Below are positions 53,700-63,674 of a DNA stretch of 64,000 nt, one piece after another. Where the stretch lies: NCBI GenBank assembly GCA_947488625.1, contig CANKZR010000001.1, positions 434,001 to 498,000 of the forward strand, in the 5' to 3' direction. This DNA is from an uncultured Sphingomonadaceae bacterium (GTDB lineage: Bacteria > Pseudomonadota > Alphaproteobacteria > Sphingomonadales > Sphingomonadaceae). The notes under the pieces are model-generated. The model ran no database searches and was not told the DNA's origin. It was given only the letters and a program-made list of their open reading frames with translations. The first letter of the stretch is position 1. Each line of letters starts with the position of its first letter. The position numbers were made by a program, and so were the translations under genes.

Positions 53700-54004
53700 C
53701 CCTGTCGCTGCGCCGTAAAGGGCATGGTGCCCATCATTCCGGCCGTGATCGTGCCGCTTACAGCGTCGCCATCCACGGTAGCCTCGCAATCCAGCGTCAT
53801 CGGCATGGGCAGGCCCATCTTCATCTGCCAAGTTAACGTGTCGCCCTCGATGCGGCCGTTCTTGACGTCCATATCGCCCATTCCGCCCGAAAGCTGGCCG
53901 GTGAATGTCTCTCCATCAGCGCCGGGCACCACGGTGAAGGTGCCGGTCTGTTCTCCCATCGGGGATTTGGCCACGAAATCGTAGGTTCCGCCCACTTCGG
54001 TCAT
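53696..54004 (-). CDS. Small beta-rich protein, function unknown
   Basis: 102 residues; an alternating strand pattern throughout (GTYDFVAKSPMGEQTGTFTVV, GMGDMDVKNGRIEGDTLTW, LDCEATVDGDAVSGTITAG) and no signal peptide, suggesting a small soluble beta-barrel or sandwich. I recall similar sphingomonad proteins but no function. GAGGAGAG precedes the ATG at 54004. Downstream of the M16 protease on the same strand by 25 bases, so probably co-transcribed. Confidence 0.75.
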   Translation of the reverse strand: MTEVGGTYDFVAKSPMGEQTGTFTVVPGADGETFTGQLSGGMGDMDVKNGRIEGDTLTWQMKMGLPMPMTLDCEATVDGDAVSGTITAGMMGTMPFTAQRQG

Positions 54005-54029
54005 TGAATTCTCTCCTCTCGAAAACGTC

Positions 54030-56921
54030 TTACAGGCTGTCTGCGTCGATATACTCGACATCCATCTCGAGCGTTTCGAGCTGCGGTTCAACCGTTTCGC
54101 GGTCGCCCACCACCACAATGGTGATGTTTTCCGGCTGCAGGAAATCGCGCGCGGCGGCGTTGATGTCCGCTGCATCAATGGCTGCATAAAGCTGCGGCAG
54201 CATCACCTGGTAACGATCGTCGCGCCCGGCGTTCTGGTTCGCCAGCAGCGCACCCAGCACCTGGCCGTTGGTTTCGTAGCGATTGGGCAGGTTGCGCACG
54301 TTGCCATCGGTCACGCGTTGCAGTTCCACATCGTCGACCGGGCGAGAGCCGGGAAATGCCTCCAGCTGGTCGAGGATGACGCGGATGGAATCCGCCGTGC
54401 GATCGGCCTGCACCTGCGTGGCGATACGCATGATGCGCGGGCCTTTCGCATCGGGCAGGCTTGAACGGATGCCGTAGGTCCAGCCTTTCGTTTCGCGCAG
54501 ATCGTTGTTGAGGCGCGAAAGGAAGCCATTGCCGATCACTTCGTTGGCAAGGTCCAGCGCTTCCATATCGGGCTGCCAGCCGGAAAGCGGGGTGGGGCGG
54601 CCCAGTACCAGATAGCTGGAAGGCGAATTGGGCCTGTCCACCACCACGATGCGCGGGGCGTCGCTGGCGCTTGCAGCAAGATCGACATTCTTGGCGGGCA
54701 CCGGCGTGGACGAGGGCTGCCAATCGCCTAGCGTGGCTTCCAGGGAAGCAACCAGTTCATCCATCGTCACATCGCCGACGGCGGTGATGGTGGCGGTTTC
54801 GGGTCTGATCCACTCGGCGTGTTCGGCCGCCATGTCCGCCTGCGTTAAAGCCTCGATCGCTGCGGCATTGCCGGATGTCGAGGCATAGGCATAGGGGTGA
54901 CGCTCTCCGTAGACGAGCGGCATGAAGGCGCGATTGGCGAGCCCCGCGGGAGAAGACAGTTCCTGCGCCACGGCAGCCAGACGCTGGCTGCGCACGCGTT
55001 CCATCGCGTCGGGCGCAAAGGCGGGGTTGCGCACGACGTCTGCCATCAGTTCCAGCGAGGGCACGAGGTTGGCGCTGAGCGCGGAGAGGTAAGCGGTGGT
55101 GCTTTCCATGCCGGCATTGACGCTGAGTGATGCGCCGAGCGTTTCCTGCTCGATCGCGATGTCCAGCGCGCTGCGTGTGGTGGTGCCTTCCGTCAACAGG
55201 TCCACCATGGTGCCGTGCGCGCCTTGCTGGCCTTGAGGATCGACTACGGAGCCTGCATCGAAGGTCAGCGCCAGCGATATCTTGGGCACCGATGCGCGGC
55301 GGGCCAGGACCACGTCGATCCCATTGGAAAGCGTTGCGCGCTCGACGTCGGGAAAGGTCAGCTCGCCCACGGCATCGGGTGTCGGCAGGGCGATTTCCGG
55401 ACCGGTGCGGGAGACTTCGACTTCGACGCCGGTATCGGGTTCGGGCGCCGGCATGGACTGCTCGTCGCCCCAGCCGCCCATTTCGCCACCGTCCAGTGTT
55501 CGTTCGCCCGGAACCACGGCAAGGTTGTAGGCAGGGCGCGTCAACCACCGTTCCATCGCGGCCTGCACGTCTGCCGGAGTGAGCGCTGCCATCTGCTCCA
55601 GTTCGGTGCGGTAGAAATCGGCATTGCCTGTGTAGAGCAGCCCCTCGGCAAGGATCGAGCCCTTGCCGCCGAAGCCACCGATACGTTCAAGGGAGCCAAC
55701 GAGGCTGGAGGCGATCTGCGTCGTGGCGCGTTCCATCTCGTCCTGCGTTGGCCCTTCGCTGATCAGTCGCGCGATTTCCGCTTCCAGCAGTGCCTGCGCA
55801 TCTTCCTGCGTTGCATCGGTGCGTACCTGGACGCTGGCCTGCGCCATGCCCAGTTGCTCGTAGGCCTGGTAGTAGGCGGAAACACTGGTGGCGAGTTCCT
55901 CACCGCGCACCATGGCATTGTCGAGCCGCGAGGAATTCAGACCGCCAAGGATATACATGCCAACCTGAAGGGGCACGGCGTCAGGGTGCTGCATGTCCGG
56001 CCCAGTCCATGCGCGCAGGATAAGCACCTGCGGCACCTGGTCGGTCATGGTGTCATAGGCAGGCTGTGCCAGCGTTACAGGTGCAGCATCGAACTGCTCG
56101 ACTTGTGGCCCGCGATCAATATCGCCGAACCAGCGCTCCACCATCGGGCGTGCGGTGGCCGCATCGATATCGCCGGTTAGGGCGAGCACGACGTTGTTCG
56201 GCCCGTAGTTATCGGTAAACCATTCGCGCACATCCAGCAGGCTGGCGGCGGACAGATCCGCCATCGAACCGATCACGGAATGGCGATAGGGATGGCCGAC
56301 CGGCAGCAAGCCTTCGGAGAGCTTGTAATTGATCAGGCCATAGGGCTGGTTGTCGCCCTGCCGCTTCTCGTTTTGCACCACGGCGCGCTGGTTATCCAGC
56401 CGCTCCTGTGTGACCGCGCCCAGCAGGTAGCCCATGCGATCCGCCTCCATCATCAGCGCCAGGTCAAGCGCGCCGATGGGGACCGTTTCCACGTAATTGG
56501 TGCGGTCATAGCTGGTCGAGCCATTGGTGCCGGTGGAGCCTGCGGCCTCCAGCGGGATATCGAAGTTCTCCACGTTTTCGCTGCCGGTGAACATGATGTG
56601 TTCGAACAGGTGGGCAAAGCCGGTGCGCCCGCGCGGTTCGTGCTTGGAACCGACGCGGTAATAGACCGTCACGCCCACCAGCGGCGATTTGCGATCCGTG
56701 TGCACGATGGTGGTCAGGCCATTGTCGAGCGTGAAGGTCTCGTACGGGATATCGACGGCAGCGATGATCTCGTCCAGCGCGGCGATCTGCGTACCTGCTG
56801 CAATGTCCCCGCCCGTTGCCGTCGTGGTTTCGCCGGGGATCGCGGTGGAGATGGTACAACCGGCCAGAGCGAGGGCTGCGGCAAATGGGGTGAGCGTGCG
56901 GAGCGCGAAAGACCTTTTCAT
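54030..56921 (-). CDS. M16-family zinc metallopeptidase, two-domain lipoprotein
   Basis: 963 residues with a lipobox (LAGC, C22). The first domain carries the inverted zinc motif HLFEH (H104, E107, H108) and a later glutamate (VVQNEKRQGD); the second M16 domain (about residues 500-900) lacks HxxEH and looks structural. The tandem arrangement is typical of periplasmic or outer-membrane-facing peptidases of the pitrilysin/PqqL type that degrade small peptides. ATG at 56921 chosen for the lipoprotein signal. It diverges from clpB. Confidence 0.93.
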   Translation of the reverse strand: MKRSFALRTLTPFAAALALAGCTISTAIPGETTTATGGDIAAGTQIAALDEIIAAVDIPYETFTLDNGLTTIVHTDRKSPLVGVTVYYRVGSKHEPRGRTGFAHLFEHIMFTGSENVENFDIPLEAAGSTGTNGSTSYDRTNYVETVPIGALDLALMMEADRMGYLLGAVTQERLDNQRAVVQNEKRQGDNQPYGLINYKLSEGLLPVGHPYRHSVIGSMADLSAASLLDVREWFTDNYGPNNVVLALTGDIDAATARPMVERWFGDIDRGPQVEQFDAAPVTLAQPAYDTMTDQVPQVLILRAWTGPDMQHPDAVPLQVGMYILGGLNSSRLDNAMVRGEELATSVSAYYQAYEQLGMAQASVQVRTDATQEDAQALLEAEIARLISEGPTQDEMERATTQIASSLVGSLERIGGFGGKGSILAEGLLYTGNADFYRTELEQMAALTPADVQAAMERWLTRPAYNLAVVPGERTLDGGEMGGWGDEQSMPAPEPDTGVEVEVSRTGPEIALPTPDAVGELTFPDVERATLSNGIDVVLARRASVPKISLALTFDAGSVVDPQGQQGAHGTMVDLLTEGTTTRSALDIAIEQETLGASLSVNAGMESTTAYLSALSANLVPSLELMADVVRNPAFAPDAMERVRSQRLAAVAQELSSPAGLANRAFMPLVYGERHPYAYASTSGNAAAIEALTQADMAAEHAEWIRPETATITAVGDVTMDELVASLEATLGDWQPSSTPVPAKNVDLAASASDAPRIVVVDRPNSPSSYLVLGRPTPLSGWQPDMEALDLANEVIGNGFLSRLNNDLRETKGWTYGIRSSLPDAKGPRIMRIATQVQADRTADSIRVILDQLEAFPGSRPVDDVELQRVTDGNVRNLPNRYETNGQVLGALLANQNAGRDDRYQVMLPQLYAAIDAADINAAARDFLQPENITIVVVGDRETVEPQLETLEMDVEYIDADSL

Positions 56922-57070
56922 TTGAAACTGGATAGCACCTCGCGTGGCGAGGGAAAGCCATTTCATTGCCGGGACGACGTGATAAGTCTGTCGCGGAAGG
57001 TTTGTTGTCTGGCCACATTGCGAGGACATATGGCATTCGACGATTGCACGATTTTTGCCGCCCAACAGGT

Positions 57071-57098
57071 CTTGTGTTGCGAAAGTGCAACACTATGT
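57071..57098 (+). promoter_or_regulatory. clpB: Candidate heat-shock (RpoH) promoter of clpB
   Basis: CTTGTG (57071-57076) and CTATGT (57093-57098) lie 16 bases apart, 29 bases before the clpB ATG, matching the alphaproteobacterial RpoH pattern. A GTTGC-N6-GCAAC inverted repeat (57076-57091) occupies the spacer and could be an operator. Confidence 0.5.
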
Positions 57099-57127
57099 GA
57101 CTTGAGAACCGAATTGAGGGGCTCGAA

Positions 57128-59707
57128 ATGAATCTGGAAAAATTTACCGATCGCGCGCGTGGCTTCCTGCAGAGCGCGCAAACCGTCGCCATCCGCAACA
57201 GCCATCAGCGTATCAGTCCGGAGCATATCCTGAAGGCTCTGCTGGAGGACGAGGAGGGCATGGCCGCCGGTCTGATCCAGCGCGCCGGGGGCAATCCCGG
57301 TCGTGCGGTGGAAGAGGTTGATGCATTGCTGGCGAAAGTTCCAGCCGTCAGCGGCAGCGGAGCGCAGGCGACGCCCGGCCTCGATAATGACGCCGTGCGC
57401 GTGTTGGATCAGGCGGAACAGATTGCCGAAAAGGCAGGCGACAGCTTCGTGACCGTGGAGCGTCTGCTGCTGGCGGTCGCACTGGCCAAGCAGAGCAAGG
57501 CGGGCAAGGCGCTTGCCGATGCGGGCCTGACGCCGGAAGCCCTGAACACCGCCATCAACGAACTGCGCAAGGGCAAGACGGCGGACAGCGCCAACGCCGA
57601 AGCCGCCTACGACGCAATGAAGAAGTACGCCCGCGACCTTACCGAGGCTGCGCGGGACGGCAAGCTGGACCCCGTGATCGGACGCGACGAGGAAATTCGC
57701 CGCGTGGTGCAGATCCTTGCCCGCCGCACCAAGAACAACCCTGTGGTGATAGGTGAGCCCGGCACGGGCAAGACGGCGATTGCCGAGGGCCTTGCGCTGC
57801 GCATCGCCAATGGGGACGTGCCCGATTCCTTGAGGGATCGCTCGCTGATGGCGCTCGACATGGGTTCGCTCATCGCCGGCGCGAAATATCGTGGTGAATT
57901 CGAGGAACGGCTGAAAACCGTGCTGGACGAGGTGAAGGACGCGGGCGGCCAGATCATCCTGTTCATCGACGAGATGCACACGCTGATCGGCGCGGGCGCG
58001 TCAGAAGGTTCGATGGATGCCTCCAACCTCCTGAAACCTGCACTGGCACGCGGCGAACTGCACTGCATCGGCGCCACCACGCTGGATGAATACCAGAAAT
58101 ACGTGGAGAAGGACGCCGCACTACAGCGCCGTTTCCAGCCGGTATATGTGGACGAGCCGAGCGTGGAAGACACGATTTCCATTCTGCGCGGCATCAAGGA
58201 AAAGTATGAGCTGCACCACGGCGTGCGCATTACCGACAATGCCATCGTGGCCGCCGCCCAGCTTTCCGAACGCTATATCGCCGACCGTTTCCTGCCGGAC
58301 AAAGCCATCGACCTGATGGACGAGGCTGCCAGCCGCATCCGTATGGAAGTGGAGAGCAAGCCGGAGGAAATCGAGGGGCTGGACCGGCGCATCATCCAGT
58401 TCAAGATCGAGGAATCGGCGCTGGCCAAAGAAAGCGACAGCGCTTCGAAGGACAGGCTGGACGCCCTGCGCAAGGAACTGGCCGACCTCGAACAGCAATC
58501 GACCGAACTCACCACCCGCTGGCAGAACGAGCGCGACAAGATCCATGCCGAGGCGCAGATCAAAGAAGATCTCGACGCAGCGCGGATCGAGCTTGAGCAG
58601 GCGCAGCGCGCAGGCGATCTCGCCAAGGCGGGCGAGCTTTCCTACGGCAAAATCCCGCAGCTGGAAAAGCAGCTGGCCGAGGCCGAAGGCACGACCGAGA
58701 ACGCGCTTCTGAAAGAAGAAGTGACCGAGGACGATATCGCCAATGTTGTCAGCCGCTGGACTGGCGTGCCGATGGAAAAGATGCTGGAAGGCGAGCGCGA
58801 GAAGCTGCTGCGGATGGAAGACGTCATCGGCAAGCGTGTGATCGGGCAGGAGAAAGCCGTGGTCGCTGTATCCAAGGCCGTGCGCCGTGCGCGTGCGGGC
58901 TTGCAGGATCCCAACCGCCCCTTGGGCAGCTTCCTGTTCCTCGGCCCCACCGGCGTCGGCAAGACCGAACTTACCAAGGCGCTGGCTGCATTTCTGTTTG
59001 ATGACGATCAGGCGATGGTGCGCATCGACATGAGCGAATTCATGGAAAAGCACGCGGTCGCTCGGCTGATCGGTGCACCTCCGGGCTATGTCGGATACGA
59101 GGAGGGCGGCGTGCTGACCGAAGCCGTGCGGCGCAGGCCCTACCAAGTCGTATTGTTCGACGAGGTGGAGAAGGCGCACAACGATGTGTTCAACGTGCTG
59201 CTGCAGGTGCTGGACGACGGCCACCTGACCGACGGACAGGGTCGTAAGGTCGATTTCTCCAACACGCTGATCATTCTCACCTCCAACCTGGGCAGCCAGT
59301 TCCTTTCGAATCTGGAGGACGACCAGAAGGTGGAGGACGTGGAGGACCGGGTGATGGACGTGGTGCGGGGCCACTTCCGGCCCGAATTCCTCAATCGACT
59401 GGACGAGATCATCCTGTTCCACCGCCTCGCGATGGAGCACATGGCGCCGATCGTGGATATCCAGGTAGGCCGGGTGCAGAAGCTGCTGAAGGATCGCAAG
59501 ATCACGCTGGACCTGACCGAGGCCGCGCGCCGCTGGCTGGGCCGTGTTGGCTACGATCCGGTTTATGGCGCAAGGCCGCTGAAGCGCGCCGTGCAACGCC
59601 ACCTGCAGGATCCGCTCGCCGAATTGCTGCTGCAGGGCAAGGTGCCCGACGGCAGCAATGTCCATATCGATGAAGGCGAAGGGCAGCTGGAAATGACCGT
59701 CGGCTGA
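57128..59707 (+). CDS. clpB: ATP-dependent disaggregase ClpB
   Basis: 859 residues with all ClpB parts: N-domain, NBD1 with Walker A GEPGTGKT (209-216), a coiled-coil middle domain (about 410-520, Glu/Lys/Ala-rich) that interacts with DnaK, NBD2 with GPTGVGKT (606-613), and a short acidic C-terminus. It extracts and refolds aggregated proteins. GAGGGG precedes the ATG. A heat-shock-type promoter lies directly upstream. Confidence 0.98.
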   Translation: MNLEKFTDRARGFLQSAQTVAIRNSHQRISPEHILKALLEDEEGMAAGLIQRAGGNPGRAVEEVDALLAKVPAVSGSGAQATPGLDNDAVRVLDQAEQIAEKAGDSFVTVERLLLAVALAKQSKAGKALADAGLTPEALNTAINELRKGKTADSANAEAAYDAMKKYARDLTEAARDGKLDPVIGRDEEIRRVVQILARRTKNNPVVIGEPGTGKTAIAEGLALRIANGDVPDSLRDRSLMALDMGSLIAGAKYRGEFEERLKTVLDEVKDAGGQIILFIDEMHTLIGAGASEGSMDASNLLKPALARGELHCIGATTLDEYQKYVEKDAALQRRFQPVYVDEPSVEDTISILRGIKEKYELHHGVRITDNAIVAAAQLSERYIADRFLPDKAIDLMDEAASRIRMEVESKPEEIEGLDRRIIQFKIEESALAKESDSASKDRLDALRKELADLEQQSTELTTRWQNERDKIHAEAQIKEDLDAARIELEQAQRAGDLAKAGELSYGKIPQLEKQLAEAEGTTENALLKEEVTEDDIANVVSRWTGVPMEKMLEGEREKLLRMEDVIGKRVIGQEKAVVAVSKAVRRARAGLQDPNRPLGSFLFLGPTGVGKTELTKALAAFLFDDDQAMVRIDMSEFMEKHAVARLIGAPPGYVGYEEGGVLTEAVRRRPYQVVLFDEVEKAHNDVFNVLLQVLDDGHLTDGQGRKVDFSNTLIILTSNLGSQFLSNLEDDQKVEDVEDRVMDVVRGHFRPEFLNRLDEIILFHRLAMEHMAPIVDIQVGRVQKLLKDRKITLDLTEAARRWLGRVGYDPVYGARPLKRAVQRHLQDPLAELLLQGKVPDGSNVHIDEGEGQLEMTVG

Positions 59708-59962
59708 GCCCGCGCGCCACGGGGTCTCAACCGGCCGGCACAGCGTGTTGGCTGGTTACGACAGTAACTGTGTTGTTTTTGTTACAGATGCGACAAAATG
59801 CGGATGGGCGCTTTGACAATGCCCGTTCGCTATTGCAACCGTTGCCCCCTCATCACTGGGCTGGAACTTCACATCATTGCCATTTCAAAGGCGCCTTCAA
59901 GAGCGCCGCTTGTGTGCAATGCGTAATTGAACTTTCAGCCCGCAGCTTGGGTTGGAGTCGTA
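59708..59962. promoter_or_regulatory. Long leader of the TonB receptor gene with GTTAC repeats
   Basis: 255 bases without a gene. GTTAC-GACA-GTAAC (59755-59768) is a perfect 5-4-5 inverted repeat, and a third GTTAC lies at 59781-59785. GGCGC/GCGCC (59890-59894 and 59903-59907) can form a small hairpin in the leader. TTGACA occurs at 59812 without a convincing -10. I see no confident terminator for clpB. Confidence 0.35.
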
Positions 59963-62900
59963 ATGAAGAAATTTGGTAAGACCAGCATGACCGGTCTCGT
60001 GGCGTCGGTTTCCTTCGCCGCTTTGGTGGCAGGCGCACCTGCTTATGCGCAGGATGTCGATGACTGCGAACTTAACGAAGAAGGCGAATGTGTCGGCGAT
60101 GCCGACGGCGTAACCAGCAACCAGCCCGGTGACGTCACTGTTGTCACGGATGACGATACCGGCGCCCTTGGTGCCAACACCTCCGGCGACACCATCGTCG
60201 TGACCGGTTCGCGCGTTCGCCGCGACACCTACAACAGCACCTCGCCCTTGCAGATTCTCGATACCGAAGTCGCTCGCGACACCGGTAACTTCGATGCTGC
60301 GCAGATCCTGCAACGTTCGGAGGCCGCTTCCGGCCAGCAGATCGACGCCACCTTCCAGGGCTTCGTGCTCGACAACGGTCCGGGTTCGCAGACGCTGAAC
60401 CTGCGCGGCCTTGGTGCCGACCGCACGCTGCTGCTGATCAACGGCCGCCGCCTGGCGCCTGCCGGTGTGGAAGGCGCTCCTACCAGCCCCTCCATCAACC
60501 TGCTGCCTTCCTCGCTAATCGCACGCTATGACCTGCTGCTCGACGGCGCGTCCTCGATCTACGGTTCGGACGCTGTGGCTGGCGTGGGCAACATCATCCT
60601 GCGTAACGACATCGACGGTTTCGAAGCCTTCGCTTCGGGCAGCTACAACCCCGATGGCGGCGGCGACGACTACACCGTCAGCGGCGCATGGGGCTCCACC
60701 TTCGATCGCGGCTTCATCGGTATCGGTGCCGAATATGCCCTGCGCGACGAAGTTCAGCTGCGCGACCGTCCGTTTCTGGCCGGTTGTAACACCAACTACG
60801 AAGTCGACCAGGACGGCAACATCTACACCGTTGGTCTGCGCGATAACGCGATCGTACAGCGCGATTCGGGTGGCGATATCTCCGTCTCCGAAAGCCCGTG
60901 CAAGATTACGGGTATCTCGGGTCGTATCTTCAATCCGTACAACTTTGGCGGATCGATCTACTTCCAGCCCGACGGCAACGGCAACTTCCCCGGTTTCCCG
61001 GATTTCCCCTTCGCCGATTCGACCAATGCGTTCGGCGATCAGCTGGATCGTGATGGCGACGGCATCCGCGATGTCGATTTCCAGGACGTGAACACCAACG
61101 CCCAGAACCTCGACCAGACCTTCATCTCGGAGCAGAAGCTCTATAACGTGATGGCCTATGGCGAATATTCCTTCGGCGGCGACATGAACCTGACGCCGTT
61201 CTTCGAAGCGCTTTATAGCCGTGCAGAAGTAAGCGCGCCCAATACCGGCACGCCGCAGCTCTTCCCTTCGGTTCCTGACGTGAACCAGTTCAACCCCTGT
61301 AACATCGACACCAATCCCGACGGTACCGACTGCCGCCTGATCGACAATGCACAGGCTGGTGGCTTCCCTGTTTACGCGCCTCCGGGAGTTGCCTTCGGTC
61401 GTGGTACCTACGGCTTCAGCCTGCCGGTATCGCCGATCGTCTCGATCCGCGGCGATCGGAACAACTCGGACGTGGTGCAGGAACAGTATCGCGGCGTCCT
61501 TGGCCTTCGTGGCGACCTGCCATTCGTCGGCGACACCTGGACGTTCGAACTTTCCGGTGTCTACTCGCGTTCGGAAGGCCGCTCGGTCATTCGCGGTATC
61601 CGTGAAGATCGTCTGGCTCTCTCCCTGGGTATCGATCCCACTGCTGACTTCGACGGTGACGGCGTGGTCGACAACAATGGTGACGGCATTGCCGACGATT
61701 ACGACAACAATGTCGATATTTTCGGCGGCCCCGGCGGCAACATCGGCGACACGCGCCCCGGTTCGCCGAACGCCAACTTCGTCGGTAACGATCCTCGGTT
61801 CATCGGTGCCTGTAATACGGGCGGTCTTGCCAACCCCGGTCTGGCAGCTTCTGACCTGACGGCTGGTTGTACTCCGGTGAACCTGTTTGCGCCCAGCGTA
61901 TTGACGGGCGCTATCGGCGATCTGTCGTCGCAGGCTGAACGTGACTACCTTTTCGGAGAGCGCGTGGTCGACACCACATATGAGCAGGTCGTAATCGGCG
62001 GATTTGCCACCGGCGACCTGTTCGAACTGCCTGCAGGGCCTTTGGCTCTGGTGGTCGGTGCCGAATACCGCAAGGACAGCATCGCGACGACGCCGAACGA
62101 TGCAGCTGTCAATGGCCTGTTCTTCGGGTTCTATCGTGATCTTGGCACCAACGGTTCCAAGTATCTGGTAGAGGGCTTTGCCGAAGTCGACATTCCAGTG
62201 TTCGACAACGAGGACATCGGTCGTTTCGACGTTAACCTTTCCGGTCGTGTGACCGAGGAAGAGTTCTACGGCACTGCCGGAACCTACTCGGCCAAGGCAA
62301 GCTGGAGCCCCGTATCTCAGGTGCTGTTCAAGGCTACCTACGGAACATCGTTCCGTGCGCCGAACCTGCGCGAGAATTTCCTCGGCGGTATCACCGGCTT
62401 CACCACCATCAGCGATCCCTGTGCCGTTCCCGCCGAAGCGTTCGATCCCCTGAACGAAGATAACCCCGGTTATCAGGCAGGAGACGATAATCGTAACGCG
62501 GACGTTCTGGAAATCTGCCGTCGTGAGGGTCGCGATCCAACATCTGTCGGCATCAATGCTGCTGGTTCCAACACACAGACCACGAACAGCATCGAAGTGG
62601 CTAACCAGGGTACTCTCGACCTTGATCCAGAAACTTCGAAGTCGTTCACTGCTGGTGTAGCGGTTACCGAGAACTGGGGTGACTTCGACTTCTCGTTCAA
62701 CTTCAACTACTACTCGATCGTCGTCGAGGACTCGATTGCAGCACTGTCCGCTCAGTTCGCGATCAACGAATGCTATCAGGACGAAGATTCGACGCGCAGC
62801 GTCTTCTGCGACCAGATCCAGTATTCGCAAGGCGAGCGTAGTCTGATCAACCAGGCCTTCCCGACCTTCCTCAACCAGGACAAGGAAACGGTGAAGGGCA

Positions 62901-63541
62901 TCGATCTGAACGCGAATTTCGGTTACGAAACGCCGTTTGGCGGCGACATCCTCGATCTGGGTCTGAACCTCCGGGCCAATCACCTGATCGAGCGTAGCAC
63001 GCTGTTCATCAGTGAAGATGAAGTGCAGGATTTCGACGAGGATACCGGTGAATTCGGCTTCCCGCGCTGGACGGGCCGCGCAATCGGCACGATTGGCTGG
63101 TCAGACCTCGTTCTGACTTGGGAAACCCGCTATATCGGTCGCACTGAACAGGAGGCCGACGATATCGAAGGCTTCGCTGATGTCTTCGGTCGTGGTCCGG
63201 ACGGTGCTCCCGCTGGTTTCACGAGCGACACCTGCCTCGGCAATGGTTCGGGTTCGTACAACCCCGACACCGGCGTATTCACGCCCGACAACATCGTTCA
63301 GGGTGACGGCAACTTCTGCCGCGACGTTGGCTTCGCAGAAGATTACTTCGTGCACACGATCTCGCTGCGTTATGACATCAACGAGAACATCCGTCTGCGT
63401 GCCGGTGTCTCGAACCTGTTCGACGAAGCTCCGCCGCTGATCGATACCGCCCAAGTGTTCGGCATCTCGAACACGCCGATCGGTAACGGTTACGATCTGG
63501 ATGGCCGCGAATTCTTCGGCTCGGTCCGGGTTCGCTTCTGA
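59963..63541 (+). CDS. Large TonB-dependent receptor
   Basis: 1192 residues. Signal peptide ends APAYAQ; an acidic spacer (DVDDCELNEEGECVGDADG) precedes a TonB box near residues 76-82 (DTIVVTG). The plug follows (LNLRGLGADRTLLLINGRRL, SSIYGSDAVAGVGNII), then a barrel ending in Phe (VRVRF). Two calcium-binding-type loops, DRDGDGIRD (362-370) and DFDGDGVVD with NNGDGIADD (562 on), sit in extracellular loops. Short codons typical of high expression suggest an abundant receptor. Substrate unknown. GGAG precedes the ATG at 59963. Confidence 0.93.
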   Translation: MKKFGKTSMTGLVASVSFAALVAGAPAYAQDVDDCELNEEGECVGDADGVTSNQPGDVTVVTDDDTGALGANTSGDTIVVTGSRVRRDTYNSTSPLQILDTEVARDTGNFDAAQILQRSEAASGQQIDATFQGFVLDNGPGSQTLNLRGLGADRTLLLINGRRLAPAGVEGAPTSPSINLLPSSLIARYDLLLDGASSIYGSDAVAGVGNIILRNDIDGFEAFASGSYNPDGGGDDYTVSGAWGSTFDRGFIGIGAEYALRDEVQLRDRPFLAGCNTNYEVDQDGNIYTVGLRDNAIVQRDSGGDISVSESPCKITGISGRIFNPYNFGGSIYFQPDGNGNFPGFPDFPFADSTNAFGDQLDRDGDGIRDVDFQDVNTNAQNLDQTFISEQKLYNVMAYGEYSFGGDMNLTPFFEALYSRAEVSAPNTGTPQLFPSVPDVNQFNPCNIDTNPDGTDCRLIDNAQAGGFPVYAPPGVAFGRGTYGFSLPVSPIVSIRGDRNNSDVVQEQYRGVLGLRGDLPFVGDTWTFELSGVYSRSEGRSVIRGIREDRLALSLGIDPTADFDGDGVVDNNGDGIADDYDNNVDIFGGPGGNIGDTRPGSPNANFVGNDPRFIGACNTGGLANPGLAASDLTAGCTPVNLFAPSVLTGAIGDLSSQAERDYLFGERVVDTTYEQVVIGGFATGDLFELPAGPLALVVGAEYRKDSIATTPNDAAVNGLFFGFYRDLGTNGSKYLVEGFAEVDIPVFDNEDIGRFDVNLSGRVTEEEFYGTAGTYSAKASWSPVSQVLFKATYGTSFRAPNLRENFLGGITGFTTISDPCAVPAEAFDPLNEDNPGYQAGDDNRNADVLEICRREGRDPTSVGINAAGSNTQTTNSIEVANQGTLDLDPETSKSFTAGVAVTENWGDFDFSFNFNYYSIVVEDSIAALSAQFAINECYQDEDSTRSVFCDQIQYSQGERSLINQAFPTFLNQDKETVKGIDLNANFGYETPFGGDILDLGLNLRANHLIERSTLFISEDEVQDFDEDTGEFGFPRWTGRAIGTIGWSDLVLTWETRYIGRTEQEADDIEGFADVFGRGPDGAPAGFTSDTCLGNGSGSYNPDTGVFTPDNIVQGDGNFCRDVGFAEDYFVHTISLRYDINENIRLRAGVSNLFDEAPPLIDTAQVFGISNTPIGNGYDLDGREFFGSVRVRF

Positions 63542-63569
63542 TCCCGAGCTCATCTAGCTAGACAACAGG

Positions 63570-63609
63570 GCGGCCCCGCAACATCGCGTTGCGGGGCCGC
63601 TTTGTTTTT
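63570..63609 (+). terminator. Intrinsic terminator after the TonB receptor
   Basis: GCGGCCCCGCAAC (63570-63582) and GTTGCGGGGCCGC (63588-63600) form a perfect 13-bp stem around five bases, followed by TTTGTTTTT. Confidence 0.96.
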
Positions 63610-63674
63610 GCCGTGCTTGACCCTGCCGCCTCGACCCCTAGGACCGTCGCAAACACAGCAACTGGGTGAGAGCC

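Noticed and set aside
58121-59665. Long minus-strand frame opposite clpB
   Set aside because: clpB is unmistakable on the plus strand; the antisense frame is a shadow.
60515-62983. Very long minus-strand frame (~820 residues) opposite the large TonB receptor
   Set aside because: The plus-strand receptor has a signal peptide, TonB box, plug and barrel motifs; the antisense frame lacks recognisable domains and its composition mirrors the receptor codons.
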